From: a virus
Direction: 5' to 3' (one strand)
Virus record (IMG/VR): IMGVR_UViG_3300023272_000013
Span: 1 to 20,066 of that record
DNA: 20,066 nucleotides
Shown here: piece by piece, positions 1 to 6,778 of the stretch
How the letters are laid out: every line of letters starts with the position of its first letter
Numbering within the stretch: the stretch's first letter is position 1
The notes under the pieces: model-generated
Seen by the model: the letters and a program-made list of their open reading frames with translations, nothing else
What the model was told of the DNA's origin: nothing
The model's database searches: none
Position numbers and translations under genes: made by a program

Positions 1-843
1 TGGCGCTCCTGCGATCCTGGCCGCGAGGTTGTCGGCCGTTAGCGGGCTCTTGCCCTCGCGACGTCCGTCTGTCTCGTGGGCGGGTCGGACGCCGACGCAT
101 TCGTGATTGAGATAGATCGGCTTGCCGCAGGCGGAGCACTTCGGCCAAGCATCCACCGGCGAGCCGTTGGCGTCGAAGCTGGCGGGCGGATCGGTCTCCG
201 GTTGTGGCGCGATCATCACCGTTGCTGGATCGATTCGCGTCCGTGTACCGTCCGCCTCGATGCGGACGTACGAAGTCCCGTAGATCTGCAGATCGCGCGC
301 CGCCAAGTCGTCCTGCGTAGCTGCTGGCTTCGTTGCATCAGCTCCGACGTGCCGGCGAATCAGCTTATCGAACCATTGGCAGTCATCGCACGCGCATTGG
401 CATGACATGGCCCATGTGAGCCTGGCTTCGGCGATTGCCTTGAGCTGTGCGCTGTCACGCACCAGCTCCGCGAGCCTATCCACCAGCACATCACGCTCCA
501 GCGAGGCCTGCAGCAGCTTCGTTATTTTCTTATCTCTCGCCTCGATCTCCGCGAGCAGAACGACGCGGCCGTTTTCGTACCGAGCTACGTCTCGCTTCAG
601 TTCGGTAATCTCTGCCCGCAGCGCCAGCTCACGCTCAGCCGACATTCCCAGGAGACGGGCCTGCTCGATGTTCTCTCGCTCCAGCTCAGTGATGCGCTTC
701 AGTGATTCCACGAACAGGCGGAAATGACACAGGGGCTTGTGATACTTCGTCTCCGGCGTCTTCGTCAGGCAAGTGCAGCCCGCGACCTGTGCGAAGAACA
801 GCCGATCCGCAAGGCTCGTTTCAGCGGTGTGCGAGTCGGTCAT
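1..843 (-). CDS. Partial coiled-coil protein with Cys-rich zinc motifs (runs off left edge)
   Basis: The minus strand stays open from ATG at 843 to base 1 (281 codons, no stop), so this is the N-terminal part of a longer protein. The ATG overlaps the stop of the upstream gene as ATGA, the same coupling used along this operon. Residues about 42-140 are rich in Leu/Glu/Arg/Lys heptads and should form a coiled coil. Cys clusters flank it: C23, C25 and C40 with nearby His; C148, C150, C152, C155; and a zinc-ribbon-like CSAC at 236-239 followed by C249. I do not recognise the family and infer only a zinc-binding, possibly multimeric accessory protein. Confidence 0.8.
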   Translation of the reverse strand, partial: MTDSHTAETSLADRLFFAQVAGCTCLTKTPETKYHKPLCHFRLFVESLKRITELERENIEQARLLGMSAERELALRAEITELKRDVARYENGRVVLLAEIEARDKKITKLLQASLERDVLVDRLAELVRDSAQLKAIAEARLTWAMSCQCACDDCQWFDKLIRRHVGADATKPAATQDDLAARDLQIYGTSYVRIEADGTRTRIDPATVMIAPQPETDPPASFDANGSPVDAWPKCSACGKPIYLNHECVGVRPAHETDGRREGKSPLTADNLAARIAGAP

Positions 844-1043
844 GTTTCTACCCATATGCCGCGGACATCGCCGGCTTCACGTTCTGTGATTTTGATCGAG
901 TAATTCTCGTAGCAGCCAAGGTCGCCAAGTACGCGAATGCTCAATGTGTACTCATCGCCCCTGCGAATGATCCGAGCTTGCGCATCAGCCCATTCGGTCG
1001 CGAAACCGCGCTGCGTTTCTTTGGTCCGAATCTCTTCGCTCAT
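840..1043 (-). CDS. Small hypothetical protein, 67 aa
   Basis: The ATG at 1043 overlaps the stop of the upstream gene (ATGA at 1043-1040), and its own stop overlaps the next start at 843, so it is translationally coupled on both sides. The frame continues upstream to 1121, but that extension lies inside the neighbouring gene and is unlikely. The protein begins MSEEIRTKETQRG and holds a likely beta-rich middle with alternating charged and hydrophobic residues (EYTLSIRVLGDLG). No known domain is recognised. Function unknown; a leftward accessory gene. Confidence 0.65.
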   Translation of the reverse strand: MSEEIRTKETQRGFATEWADAQARIIRRGDEYTLSIRVLGDLGCYENYSIKITEREAGDVRGIWVET

Positions 1044-1249
1044 GATTGCCTCTCTGCCTGCTCTTCCAGGGAAATGGCAGCTTGCTCGCCTATATCCTGA
1101 AATTGCTCTGCCATGCCCCACTTTGCGTCTTCGAGTTGCTCGTCAGTTAGGGATCTCCGGAAGTCGAAGTCCAGAAAGTGCTCTGCCAGTTCCAAGCATT
1201 TGATATCGACCAGCGGGCGCTTCTTGTGTGCGGTGAGTGGTTCGCTCAT
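1040..1249 (-). CDS. Small acidic hypothetical protein, 69 aa
   Basis: The start at 1249 (MSEPLTAHKKRP) is chosen because it overlaps the preceding stop as ATGA; an open extension to 1303 lies within the upstream gene. The product is acidic and probably mostly helical (LTDEQLEDAKWGMAEQF), ending in a Glu/Gln/Arg-rich helix. No family is recognised. It is one of a chain of coupled accessory genes read leftward from the repressor. Confidence 0.65.
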   Translation of the reverse strand: MSEPLTAHKKRPLVDIKCLELAEHFLDFDFRRSLTDEQLEDAKWGMAEQFQDIGEQAAISLEEQAERQS

Positions 1250-1728
1250 GTCGCGTCGCTCCCGTCGCTGGGCTGATGCAGCCGCTTTGCCTCTACAATA
1301 CAATTGCTCACTTCCTGATCCTCATTGATGTGCGCAACTTGCTCACGCAGCACCTCTAACTCTCGCACTCTGTCGCGCAGCTTGGCGATGATTTCGTTGT
1401 ACTGCCTGATTTGATCCGAGGCGTCGTCGATCCGCTCATCCTTCTCGCGGCAGGCGGCGGTGAGGGAGGCAACCTTCGCCCTAAGCCACAGCTGCAGTGC
1501 ATGCGAATGTTCTAGCCGTGCCAGGTGCTCCTGCTCGCTGGGAAGCACAAATATTTTTCCCCATTTTGCCAGGAAGTCAGAAAGCTGCGGCTCGGTGGTT
1601 TCTTCCGCCGCTCTCAGCGCGCCGGCTTGCGTTTCTGCGGAGGGCGTCTCTGCAGGCTTGAGCGCCTTGCACATCACGCACGTACCTATGGAGCCCCACA
1701 GGTGGCCGTCTGTTTCACAGCTAGCCAT
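1246..1728 (-). CDS. Zinc-motif plus coiled-coil protein, 160 aa
   Basis: The N terminus has C4, H9, C17 and C20 in the pattern C-x4-H-x7-C-x2-C, a small zinc-finger-like knuckle with a Trp after the His as in many short phage proteins. Residues about 85-140 (REKDERIDDASDQIR and onward) are a clear coiled coil. The ATG at 1728 has a strong ribosome site, GGAGGAA, 7 bases upstream, and lies 8 bases inside the end of the preceding gene. The arrangement, N-terminal Cys motif followed by a coiled coil, echoes the left-edge partial gene, so the two may be functionally or evolutionarily related. Specific function unknown. Confidence 0.7.
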   Translation of the reverse strand: MASCETDGHLWGSIGTCVMCKALKPAETPSAETQAGALRAAEETTEPQLSDFLAKWGKIFVLPSEQEHLARLEHSHALQLWLRAKVASLTAACREKDERIDDASDQIRQYNEIIAKLRDRVRELEVLREQVAHINEDQEVSNCIVEAKRLHQPSDGSDAT

Positions 1729-1990
1729 TGCGCATTTCCTCCATTACTCCAGCCCCATGATTAAGCCCTTCCATGTACACAGCCACGAACTGAAGCCAGA
1801 GAGGGCGGTCGATGTTGCGGCCCACGGTTGGACCAATGACGCGCCACATAGCGAAGGTATCGATGCCGGCCGGCATGCGCGTGAAGCTTGAATACGGTAC
1901 GACGGGCACGACACACGGGCCGAAGCCGATACGCGTGGTTCGCTCCTTTGTCATCGCGACGTTCTTCTTTTTGGGAATCGCCTCGTTCAT
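1721..1990 (-). CDS. Hypothetical protein, 89 aa
   Basis: The ATG at 1990 overlaps the upstream stop as ATGA and the end overlaps the next gene by 8 bases. The first 20 residues are basic (MNEAIPKKKNVAMTKERTTR); the rest is mixed with several aromatic residues and no clear membrane segment. An internal Met at residue 13 is an alternative start. No domain recognised; the coupling to its neighbours is the main support for a real gene. Confidence 0.6.
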   Translation of the reverse strand: MNEAIPKKKNVAMTKERTTRIGFGPCVVPVVPYSSFTRMPAGIDTFAMWRVIGPTVGRNIDRPLWLQFVAVYMEGLNHGAGVMEEMRNG

Positions 1991-2283
1991 AGCGCCTCCA
2001 GCTTGGCGAGAGCGTAATGTATCGGGTCGATGTCATTGCGGTATCTCGGCGCACGCCCGGACAATGCCTTGAGAATCTTGCCCACACGCATGTCGCGGTC
2101 GTTGTCCCAATCATCGAATGCCTCTCCTGCAATGATCGGCACAGTGCGCAGTGCTTCCGCACACTCGACGAGGGCGAGCAGTGCATTAGCGGTGATGATT
2201 ACCGGCTGTTTCCTGGCAAGGCTTTCTCTGATCGTGATGCGGAATCCAGAGAGCACCGAATCCGAGGGCAGCAGCTCGCTCAT
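1987..2283 (-). CDS. Hypothetical protein, 98 aa
   Basis: Coupled to the upstream gene by ATGA at 2283-2280 and to the downstream gene by ATGA at 1990-1987. The middle (VIITANALLALVECAEALRTV) is a hydrophobic helix of the kind common in short phage proteins with an AALLA-ALRE pattern, more likely soluble than membrane-spanning because it holds Glu and Arg. It ends HYALAKLEAL. No function can be assigned. Confidence 0.65.
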   Translation of the reverse strand: MSELLPSDSVLSGFRITIRESLARKQPVIITANALLALVECAEALRTVPIIAGEAFDDWDNDRDMRVGKILKALSGRAPRYRNDIDPIHYALAKLEAL

Positions 2284-2723
2284 GCTTCCTCCAGTGCACC
2301 GCTTTTGATGATCTCGACAGCCTTGAGGCAGCGAGCGACATCAAACATGCCGACGTGACATTCCGCGCGCGGGATGCCCATCAGCTCGGCTAGCTTCTTG
2401 TAACGTCCACCGCGAGCCATGCCCTTGTTGTAGCGAGGGTCAGTCTGACGCTTCAGCATAAGGCGGCGCTCCCATATCGGATCGAACACGGCATGCACTG
2501 ACATCTTCGCGCGGCGCAGCTCAGCGTTTGCGAGACGACCCAGGGGCCGCACAGTGCCGGGGTGGCATCCAACGTAGGCATCGCAGGGTAGGCACGCCCA
2601 GAACTGCTTGGATGCAAGGTCAGGCCGATGCGGATAGATCACGTCGCCGCCCACGAGCTTTGCCTTTCCCTGACAGTAGTCGCATGCGACTCGCCCATCA
2701 GAAGGAATCAGCTCAGAATTCAT
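2280..2723 (-). CDS. Zinc-finger protein of the DUF3268 type, 147 aa
   Basis: The protein starting MNSELIPSDG carries paired cysteines C14/C17 (CDYC) and C44/C47 (CLPC), then C53 and a conserved GCHPGT-RPLGRLAN run and an ECHVGMFD segment near the C terminus. From family knowledge this layout matches the zinc-finger-containing DUF3268 proteins found in phages and prophages, whose biochemical role is not known. ATG 2723 is preferred over an extension to 2801 that would overlap the upstream gene almost fully. It overlaps the upstream gene end by 11 bases. A nucleic-acid-binding role is an inference from the zinc ribbon only. Confidence 0.8.
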   Translation of the reverse strand: MNSELIPSDGRVACDYCQGKAKLVGGDVIYPHRPDLASKQFWACLPCDAYVGCHPGTVRPLGRLANAELRRAKMSVHAVFDPIWERRLMLKRQTDPRYNKGMARGGRYKKLAELMGIPRAECHVGMFDVARCLKAVEIIKSGALEEA

Positions 2724-2901
2724 TCGACACCCCACTTGCGTCAGCGTCCTTGCGAAGGCCGCATTCCTTGCAGATGAACTCGCCGCTGCGCAGGCGCTCA
2801 ATCTCGGCGACGAGGCTGTGAATCACCATCCCCTCGGTGTAGATGGGATTCCAGTCTCGCCGGATCGCGGCTAGCTCTTCGGGTGTGAGTTGTTCGCTCA
2901 T
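2713..2901 (-). CDS. Small protein with single CxxC, 62 aa
   Basis: The ATG at 2901 overlaps the upstream stop as ATGA. The product starts MSEQLTPEELAAIRRDW, has a probable helix (GMVIHSLVAEIERLR) and a single ICKECG pair at residues 44-47. One CxxC pair could bind zinc only in a dimer or with other ligands. No family recognised. The helix plus Cys pair resembles other short accessory proteins in this operon. Confidence 0.65.
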   Translation of the reverse strand: MSEQLTPEELAAIRRDWNPIYTEGMVIHSLVAEIERLRSGEFICKECGLRKDADASGVSNEF

Positions 2902-3137
2902 TTCGCCACCAACTCCCAGCCGCTAGAATGCTTGTGCATGCGGCGCACGGACACCCAAGTAGGGTTCCTAAAGGTATCAATGCGCACCACTTTCACCCGC
3001 CCTGCATCGGCGTCAATCTCGCAGACCTGAACTTTGCGCAGGCCCTGCTGCCGCTTATCCATGTCCACCCATACCTGTCCGACGGCGACACGGATGCCGT
3101 CCTTTGTTGTCAGAGTGTCTTTCGTAGGCTTACTCAT
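2898..3137 (-). CDS. Small beta-rich protein, 79 aa
   Basis: The product opens MSKPTKDTLTTKDG and then reads VAVGQVWVDMDKR, a pattern (VGQVW followed by alternating strands and an RRM segment near the end) seen in short phage proteins likely to fold as a small barrel. Two starts are possible: TTG at 3140, 7 bases after GGGAG, or ATG at 3137, 10 bases after it; ATG is chosen. The ribosome site lies within the end of the sigma gene, so the two are probably coupled. Function unknown. Confidence 0.65.
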   Translation of the reverse strand: MSKPTKDTLTTKDGIRVAVGQVWVDMDKRQQGLRKVQVCEIDADAGRVKVVRIDTFRNPTWVSVRRMHKHSSGWELVAK

Positions 3138-3141
3138 CAAT

Positions 3142-3651
3142 TCATCTCTCCCAGGCTAGCAAACGCAGGCGAGCCTTTGCCTGTGTCAGATATTTTTCTA
3201 TGGTGAACACGCTCAGCCCAAGTTTCTCGGCGCATTCCTCGTAACTGAGACCATCCCTCTTGTGGGCCAGTAGCACTGCCGCGTGCGTTGGCGGTAGCTG
3301 TGCTATCGCTCTATCTATCTGTTGCTGAAGATTTAAGCGCTCCTCCTTGTCGTCCTCCAGGTATACGCCCGTGCCGTCAGCCGCATCATCTGCTAACTCA
3401 CTGTCGGTCGTGATGCATTTGCGCCTAGCATCTGATTCTATGTAGTGATCTGCCAGGATGTGAGACGCGACTCCGTAGAGGTAGGCGAGTGGTCTGTCGA
3501 TACATTTCTGATCGTCCTTCTCGCGCACCAGCCGAAGCCACACGTCTTGCGCCAAATCATTCACCTCGCGCGGATTTTTCAGGCGACACAACAGGTATTT
3601 GTGCAGCTGCTTGGCGTATAGCGTCGGCGCGACTCGTGCGAAATCGTGCAT
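3142..3651 (-). CDS. ECF-type RNA polymerase sigma factor (FecI-like), 169 aa
   Basis: Residues about 12-75 match sigma region 2 of extracytoplasmic-function sigma factors (DLAQDVWLRLVRE, then RPLAYLYGVASHILADHY), and residues about 112-165 match region 4 (AIAQLPPTHAAVLL, then GLSYEECAEKLGLSVFTIEKYL), the helix-turn-helix that reads the -35 element. The linker (80-108) is acidic. The length and two-domain form are usual for the family, closest by eye to the FecI group. The start has GGAG 6 bases upstream and lies 17 bases after the repressor stop, so both are probably on one transcript. No anti-sigma gene is seen. Expected role: bind host core polymerase and direct it to a distinct promoter set. 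Such a gene in a phage immunity region is unusual. Confidence 0.88.
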   Translation of the reverse strand: MHDFARVAPTLYAKQLHKYLLCRLKNPREVNDLAQDVWLRLVREKDDQKCIDRPLAYLYGVASHILADHYIESDARRKCITTDSELADDAADGTGVYLEDDKEERLNLQQQIDRAIAQLPPTHAAVLLAHKRDGLSYEECAEKLGLSVFTIEKYLTQAKARLRLLAWER

Positions 3652-3668
3652 GTCCTACTCCGTGGTAA

Positions 3669-3908
3669 CTAGTAATACCCGCCGTTCAGTAGCTCGCTCA
3701 CCGTCAGCTTGACGCCTTTTTTCTTGGCCAATTCGAGAAGCTCATCGAAGTGCCAACTCGGCACCCTGCCCCGCCTAACCCAGTTATTGACCCGGCTATG
3801 TGTGCAGCCGATCTGCCTTGCCAGCTCCCTTAATCCATCGAATCGCTTCACCAAAAGTTGGGGCGGTGTGAGCTTCTCTTTTTTCATTTGTCGGTTGCAA
3901 CTGGCCAT
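3669..3908 (-). CDS. Cro/YdaS-like HTH repressor, 79 aa
   Basis: Residues about 17-75 form a compact helix-turn-helix: LRELARQIGCTHSRVNNWVRRGRVPSW, then a helix and LTVSELL. The ARQIG...VNNW..RG.VP pattern is typical of Cro/YdaS-type phage regulators. There is no C-terminal cleavage or oligomer domain, so it is more like Cro or a minimal repressor than lambda CI. It sits divergent from the recT-like gene with only 52 bases between, the usual place for an immunity switch. A leftward promoter places transcription start about 3 bases before ATG 3908, making the message nearly leaderless; ATG at 3887 is the alternative start. Neither has a good ribosome site. Confidence 0.82.
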   Translation of the reverse strand: MASCNRQMKKEKLTPPQLLVKRFDGLRELARQIGCTHSRVNNWVRRGRVPSWHFDELLELAKKKGVKLTVSELLNGGYY

Positions 3909-3916
3909 CGATGTGG

Positions 3917-3941
3917 TACTGTATTCCTTAAGAGCACGGTA
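3917..3941. promoter_or_regulatory. Candidate operator in the divergent switch region
   Basis: TACTGT (3917-3922) and ACGGTA (3936-3941) form an imperfect inverted repeat (five of six pairs) with a 13-base centre that holds the palindrome CTTAAG (3927-3932). It covers the leftward promoter and any start for the rightward recT operon. A rightward promoter must lie close by; the best I see is weak (TTGCAA at 3895-3900 with TACTGT at 3917-3922, 16-base spacer). Operator function is inferred from position and symmetry. Confidence 0.4.
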
Positions 3942-3946
3942 GTCAA
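3918..3946 (-). promoter_or_regulatory. Leftward sigma70-like promoter for repressor and sigma operon
   Basis: Reading the minus strand: -35 TTGACT (3946-3941, five of six), 17-base spacer, -10 TACAGT (3923-3918, four of six). Transcription would begin near 3911, about 3 bases before the repressor ATG at 3908. The site overlaps the inverted repeat at 3917-3941, so it could be controlled by the repressor itself. Confidence 0.6.
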
Positions 3947-3960
3947 TAGGAGATTTAGAG

Positions 3961-4698
3961 ATGACGAACGCAGTTGTACCTTACGAACAGATAGAGCGCA
4001 TGGCTGTGAGTGTTGCTAACTCAAAATTGTTTGGCGTCAAAACAAAGGATGAGGCCATCGCAATCATGTTGTTGGCTCAGTCAGAAGGAATTCATCCCAT
4101 GACGGCCGTGCAAACGTATCACATCATCAACGGTAGGCCGTCGATGAAGGCGGATACGATGCTGGCCCGCTTCCAGGCGGATGGCGGCACCGTCGAATGG
4201 TCGACACTCAACGACCAGAAAGCGGAGGCGATCTTTCGTCACCCTCAGTCGCCAAAGCCTGTAACGATTGACTGGACCATTGAGCGCGCCCAGAAGGCTG
4301 GGCTCACGAAGAAAGATGTTTGGATAGGCTACGGTCGCGCCATGCTGCGCAGTCGCGTCATCAGCGAGGGCGTGCGGACTGTTCGCCCTGGAGTTATTGC
4401 CGGAATCTACACTCCAGAGGAACTGGTGTCGCTCGATCCTGATTCAGTTGTGCCTTCCTCTCAGGAAGAAGCCATCAACAACTTCGAGCGGCCCGCCCTG
4501 GCTCAGTCCGATGTGGACGACTTCCTCAAGGACATCACGAGCGCGCCTGACATGTCATCGCTCAAGGACAACTTCAGCGCCGCCTGGACGGCTGCGAAGA
4601 AAGCCGGCGATGAGCGGCGCATGTGGTCTCTGAAAACCGCTTACGCTGCGCGCCGCGACGAGCTGTCCATGGATCAGATGCCGCAGGAGCAAATCTAA
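3961..4698 (+). CDS. RecT-like single-strand annealing protein
   Basis: This 245-residue protein belongs by eye to the RecT/Bet-type phage recombinase group: KTKDEAIAIMLLAQSEG, then HPMTAVQTYHIINGRPS and MKADTMLARFQADGG in the first half, and a conserved W-x3-YGRAMLRSRVISEGVR segment before GIYTPEE. Such proteins anneal complementary single strands in phage recombination and DNA repair. The tail (about 165-245) is acidic and divergent, as is common. AGGAG lies 7 bases before the ATG. It is the first gene of the rightward block, and its stop overlaps the next start (TAATG) with a Gp157-like gene, a frequent recT partner. No separate exonuclease gene is seen in the window. Confidence 0.8.
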   Translation: MTNAVVPYEQIERMAVSVANSKLFGVKTKDEAIAIMLLAQSEGIHPMTAVQTYHIINGRPSMKADTMLARFQADGGTVEWSTLNDQKAEAIFRHPQSPKPVTIDWTIERAQKAGLTKKDVWIGYGRAMLRSRVISEGVRTVRPGVIAGIYTPEELVSLDPDSVVPSSQEEAINNFERPALAQSDVDDFLKDITSAPDMSSLKDNFSAAWTAAKKAGDERRMWSLKTAYAARRDELSMDQMPQEQI

Positions 4699-5204
4699 TG
4701 GCCTCGCCTCATCTGTACGAATTGGCGGCACAATTCCAATCTCTTAACGCGCTGCTCGATTCCGACGACATGCCGCCGGAGGTCGTGCTGGACACGCTAG
4801 ATGGCCTCGAAGGCGATATCCGCAACAAGGCGGTCGCGGTGGCACACGTCATCCTGTCGATGGAGGCGATGGCTGGTAACATCGAAGAGGCCATCAAGAA
4901 GCGTAAGGAGCGCGCTGAGCGCCTGAAGAAGCGAGCCGATAGCCTGCGTTCCTATCTTCAATTCCACATGCAGGCCACCAGCATTACCAAGATTGAGCAC
5001 GAGGATTTCACGCTCGCGGTAAAAAAGAACCAGCCGTCAGTCTACGTCGATGACGAGTCCGCGATTCCAGAGGAATACAAGATCGAGCCTCCGACGCCAC
5101 CTAAGCGCCTTGATCGCGTCGCCATCGCAAATGCCATCAAGGCAGGCGTCGAAGTTCCTGGCGCTCACTTACAGGCGCTAGAGCGCCTGAGTATCTCAAT
5201 CTAA
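4698..5204 (+). CDS. Gp157-like protein (Siphovirus Gp157 family), 168 aa
   Basis: Start MASPHLYELAAQFQSL is chosen because its ATG overlaps the recT-like stop. The protein has an N-terminal helix pair, a long Lys/Arg/Glu coiled coil (AIKKRKERAERLKKRADSLR, about residues 74-93), then the family's typical turn and ending: FTLAVKKNQPSVYVDD, IPEEYK, and a C-terminal AIKAGVEVPGA. This layout matches the Siphovirus Gp157 family (named after a Streptococcus thermophilus phage protein), whose role is not settled although it was linked to phage resistance. Its place beside the annealing protein suggests a part in DNA metabolism. Confidence 0.85.
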   Translation: MASPHLYELAAQFQSLNALLDSDDMPPEVVLDTLDGLEGDIRNKAVAVAHVILSMEAMAGNIEEAIKKRKERAERLKKRADSLRSYLQFHMQATSITKIEHEDFTLAVKKNQPSVYVDDESAIPEEYKIEPPTPPKRLDRVAIANAIKAGVEVPGAHLQALERLSISI

Positions 5205-5234
5205 CCGCATCCAGCAACGCAACGGGAGAGAAGA

Positions 5235-5534
5235 ATGAGCAAGCACACGCCGAGACCTTGGGTAGTCAACGAATTCCATACTGCCGTCTGGACTTCTCAT
5301 GACCCAGAACACGCCAAATCGATCTGTGAATGCCACTTCAACACAATTCTTGAAATTGAACGCGGTTATAACGGTTGCCACAAGTTAGAGGCTGAGGCCA
5401 ACGCCAAGCTCATAGCCGCGGCGCCGGAGCTTTTGGCATTGCTGATTGAGTTGGTGGATATCGAGGGGCCTCTGCCGGGTAACGCAGAGTGGGCTGCTAA
5501 GGTCCGCGCCGCCATCCACAAGGCCACGTTATGA
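5235..5534 (+). CDS. Small conserved phage protein, 99 aa
   Basis: Begins MSKHTPRPWVVNEFHTAVWT and contains EANAKLIAAAPELLALLIEL, a signature run shared by many short phage early proteins of unknown function. The ribosome site GGGAGAG precedes the ATG at good spacing. Its TGA overlaps the next ATG. No biochemical role is known for this type; expression as an early gene is inferred from position. Confidence 0.8.
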   Translation: MSKHTPRPWVVNEFHTAVWTSHDPEHAKSICECHFNTILEIERGYNGCHKLEAEANAKLIAAAPELLALLIELVDIEGPLPGNAEWAAKVRAAIHKATL

Positions 5535-5716
5535 GCGTGCCCAAGAAAACCAAGAAACGCATAGCAACAGCATGGCTACATACCATGTATTACGAAAGAG
5601 GTTGCGGCAACAACAAGAAGTTGACCTTCAGTAAGGACAATCCGTTTGGTACTCCTGGAGTAAATTACAGCGCAGAGTATCGTGTGATCTCCGTGCCTCT
5701 GTATAAGGATAAATAA
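5531..5716 (+). CDS. Small basic hypothetical protein, 61 aa
   Basis: The start is coupled to the preceding stop (ATGA) and its TAA overlaps the next ATG (TAATG). The N terminus is Lys-rich (MSVPKKTKKRIATAW) and the protein is basic overall. No domain recognised. The double coupling is the best support for translation. Confidence 0.65.
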   Translation: MSVPKKTKKRIATAWLHTMYYERGCGNNKKLTFSKDNPFGTPGVNYSAEYRVISVPLYKDK

Positions 5717-5964
5717 TGAGCGAGTCAGATACGCCGAGGACGGACGCGGCTGCGACCGAAATGGGGTATACGAACTCCCACTGTGTTCCAGCCGACTTCG
5801 CCCGCGACCAAGAGCGCACCATTGCGGAGCTGGTCGAGGCGCTGAGTGGCGTGGTTGACAGGTACACAGCTCTCGTTAATTGCGGAGACTGCGGCAATTG
5901 GGACCCAGAGCGCGAAGACGTCATCGTGCACGCTCGCGCCGCCATCGCGAGGGCCGAGAAATGA
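5716..5964 (+). CDS. Small conserved phage protein, 82 aa
   Basis: Opens MSESDTPRTDAAATEMGYT, the SDTPRTDAA opening shared by many short proteobacterial phage proteins, followed by FARDQERTIAELVEALSGVV, a helix typical of the same group, and a CGDCG pair near residue 57-60. Function unknown. Coupled to genes on both sides by overlapping start and stop codons. Confidence 0.75.
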   Translation: MSESDTPRTDAAATEMGYTNSHCVPADFARDQERTIAELVEALSGVVDRYTALVNCGDCGNWDPEREDVIVHARAAIARAEK

Positions 5965-6134
5965 GCGACGATAAATTCAATGATGTGCCGAAATTGAGCA
6001 TCAACGACGACGCCATACGGTTTAGCGTTTCAAGAGACCGTGAACTCATTGAAATTGGTTACGATTACGAGCCATGGCTTGGCAAGAACGAAGCGCAAGC
6101 CCTTCGCGACTGGCTCAACAAGGTGCTGCCATGA
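5961..6134 (+). CDS. Small hypothetical protein, 57 aa
   Basis: ATG 5961 overlaps the upstream stop (ATGA); an upstream extension to 5880 would lie inside the previous gene. The product (MSDDKFNDVPKLSINDD) likely has a short beta part and ends in a helix, KNEAQALRDWLNKVLP, a form seen in many short phage proteins. No function assigned. Next start follows with ATGA overlap at 6131. Confidence 0.6.
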   Translation: MSDDKFNDVPKLSINDDAIRFSVSRDRELIEIGYDYEPWLGKNEAQALRDWLNKVLP

Positions 6135-6280
6135 CCACCGAAGAAGCAAGAACCCGCCTGGTCAACGCGATCGAAGGCAGCGGCATTGATTACAGATCAG
6201 CGCATATGATCGTCTATAGCATCGTCGAACTGTTCCGCGCAGAGATGCTTGAGCAGGCGGACATGGAGAAGCGAAATTGA
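6131..6280 (+). CDS. Small helical hypothetical protein, 49 aa
   Basis: ATG 6131 overlaps the previous TGA. The protein MTTEEARTRLVNAIEGS is probably two or three helices, acidic, without cysteine or membrane segments. The end overlaps a TTG start at 6277. No family recognised; real by coupling and by its place in an unbroken gene chain. Confidence 0.55.
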   Translation: MTTEEARTRLVNAIEGSGIDYRSAHMIVYSIVELFRAEMLEQADMEKRN

Positions 6281-6513
6281 CCATCAAGAAAAAGCTCGAC
6301 GAGCTACTGCAGTGGTACGACGACAATGGAAAGGTCGTGACCACGGTGAAGGTCAACTGCCGTCCGCTCACGCTGCGTCGCTTCTGCGTGCGTGTTGACG
6401 GTAAAGAATTCTACAAAGGTCGCGAGATCGTTGCCGTCAAGGCGAAGCGACCGAAGAAGGTTGAAGAGTCGCAGATGTCGCTTCGCAGCTGTCGATATGG
6501 CGTGGAAGCGTAG
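6277..6513 (+). CDS. Small basic hypothetical protein, 78 aa, TTG start
   Basis: The most upstream credible start is TTG at 6277, overlapping the preceding TGA (TTGA). The product (M)TIKKKLDELLQWYDDN is basic and probably beta-rich in the middle (RRFCVRVDGKEFYKGREIV). Its last 17 bases overlap the next gene. No domain recognised. Use of TTG is inferred from coupling, as there is no ATG in a good position. Confidence 0.5.
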   Translation: MTIKKKLDELLQWYDDNGKVVTTVKVNCRPLTLRRFCVRVDGKEFYKGREIVAVKAKRPKKVEESQMSLRSCRYGVEA

Positions 6514-6691
6514 CGGCGATTTTCTGTTCAGCGGCGATGGGCGTTACGCCATCCATCGCACGTTACTATCGCATGGGCATAGCTATGCGCTTTACGACTG
6601 CGACCCGAAAACAGACTGGGCGCCCATCGAGCTGCTGTGCGTCAAGGACCAGGCGGCGAAGTGCAAGAAGTGGCTGGAGGAGAATGACTAA
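6497..6691 (+). CDS. Small hypothetical protein, 64 aa
   Basis: MAWKRSGDFLFSGDGRYAIH is followed by a mixed strand-helix region ending AAKCKKWLEEND. The start at 6497 has no strong ribosome site and overlaps the previous gene by 17 bases, so translation by coupling is likely. The pattern of a short sheet plus a final helix resembles small phage proteins of unknown role. Confidence 0.55.
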   Translation: MAWKRSGDFLFSGDGRYAIHRTLLSHGHSYALYDCDPKTDWAPIELLCVKDQAAKCKKWLEEND

Positions 6692-6778
6692 TTCAGGGAT
6701 TTACCTAGTAAAAGGTCTTGCATACCAAGACTACGCGGCGTAGATTCTGTACCCACAACAAGAATCAGCGGAGTCGAT

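Noticed and set aside
6684-6743. 19-codon frame MTNSGIYLVKGLAYQDYAA before the LuxR-type gene
   Set aside because: Purine-rich GGAGG is only 3 bases from the ATG, the product is very short and there is no further support.
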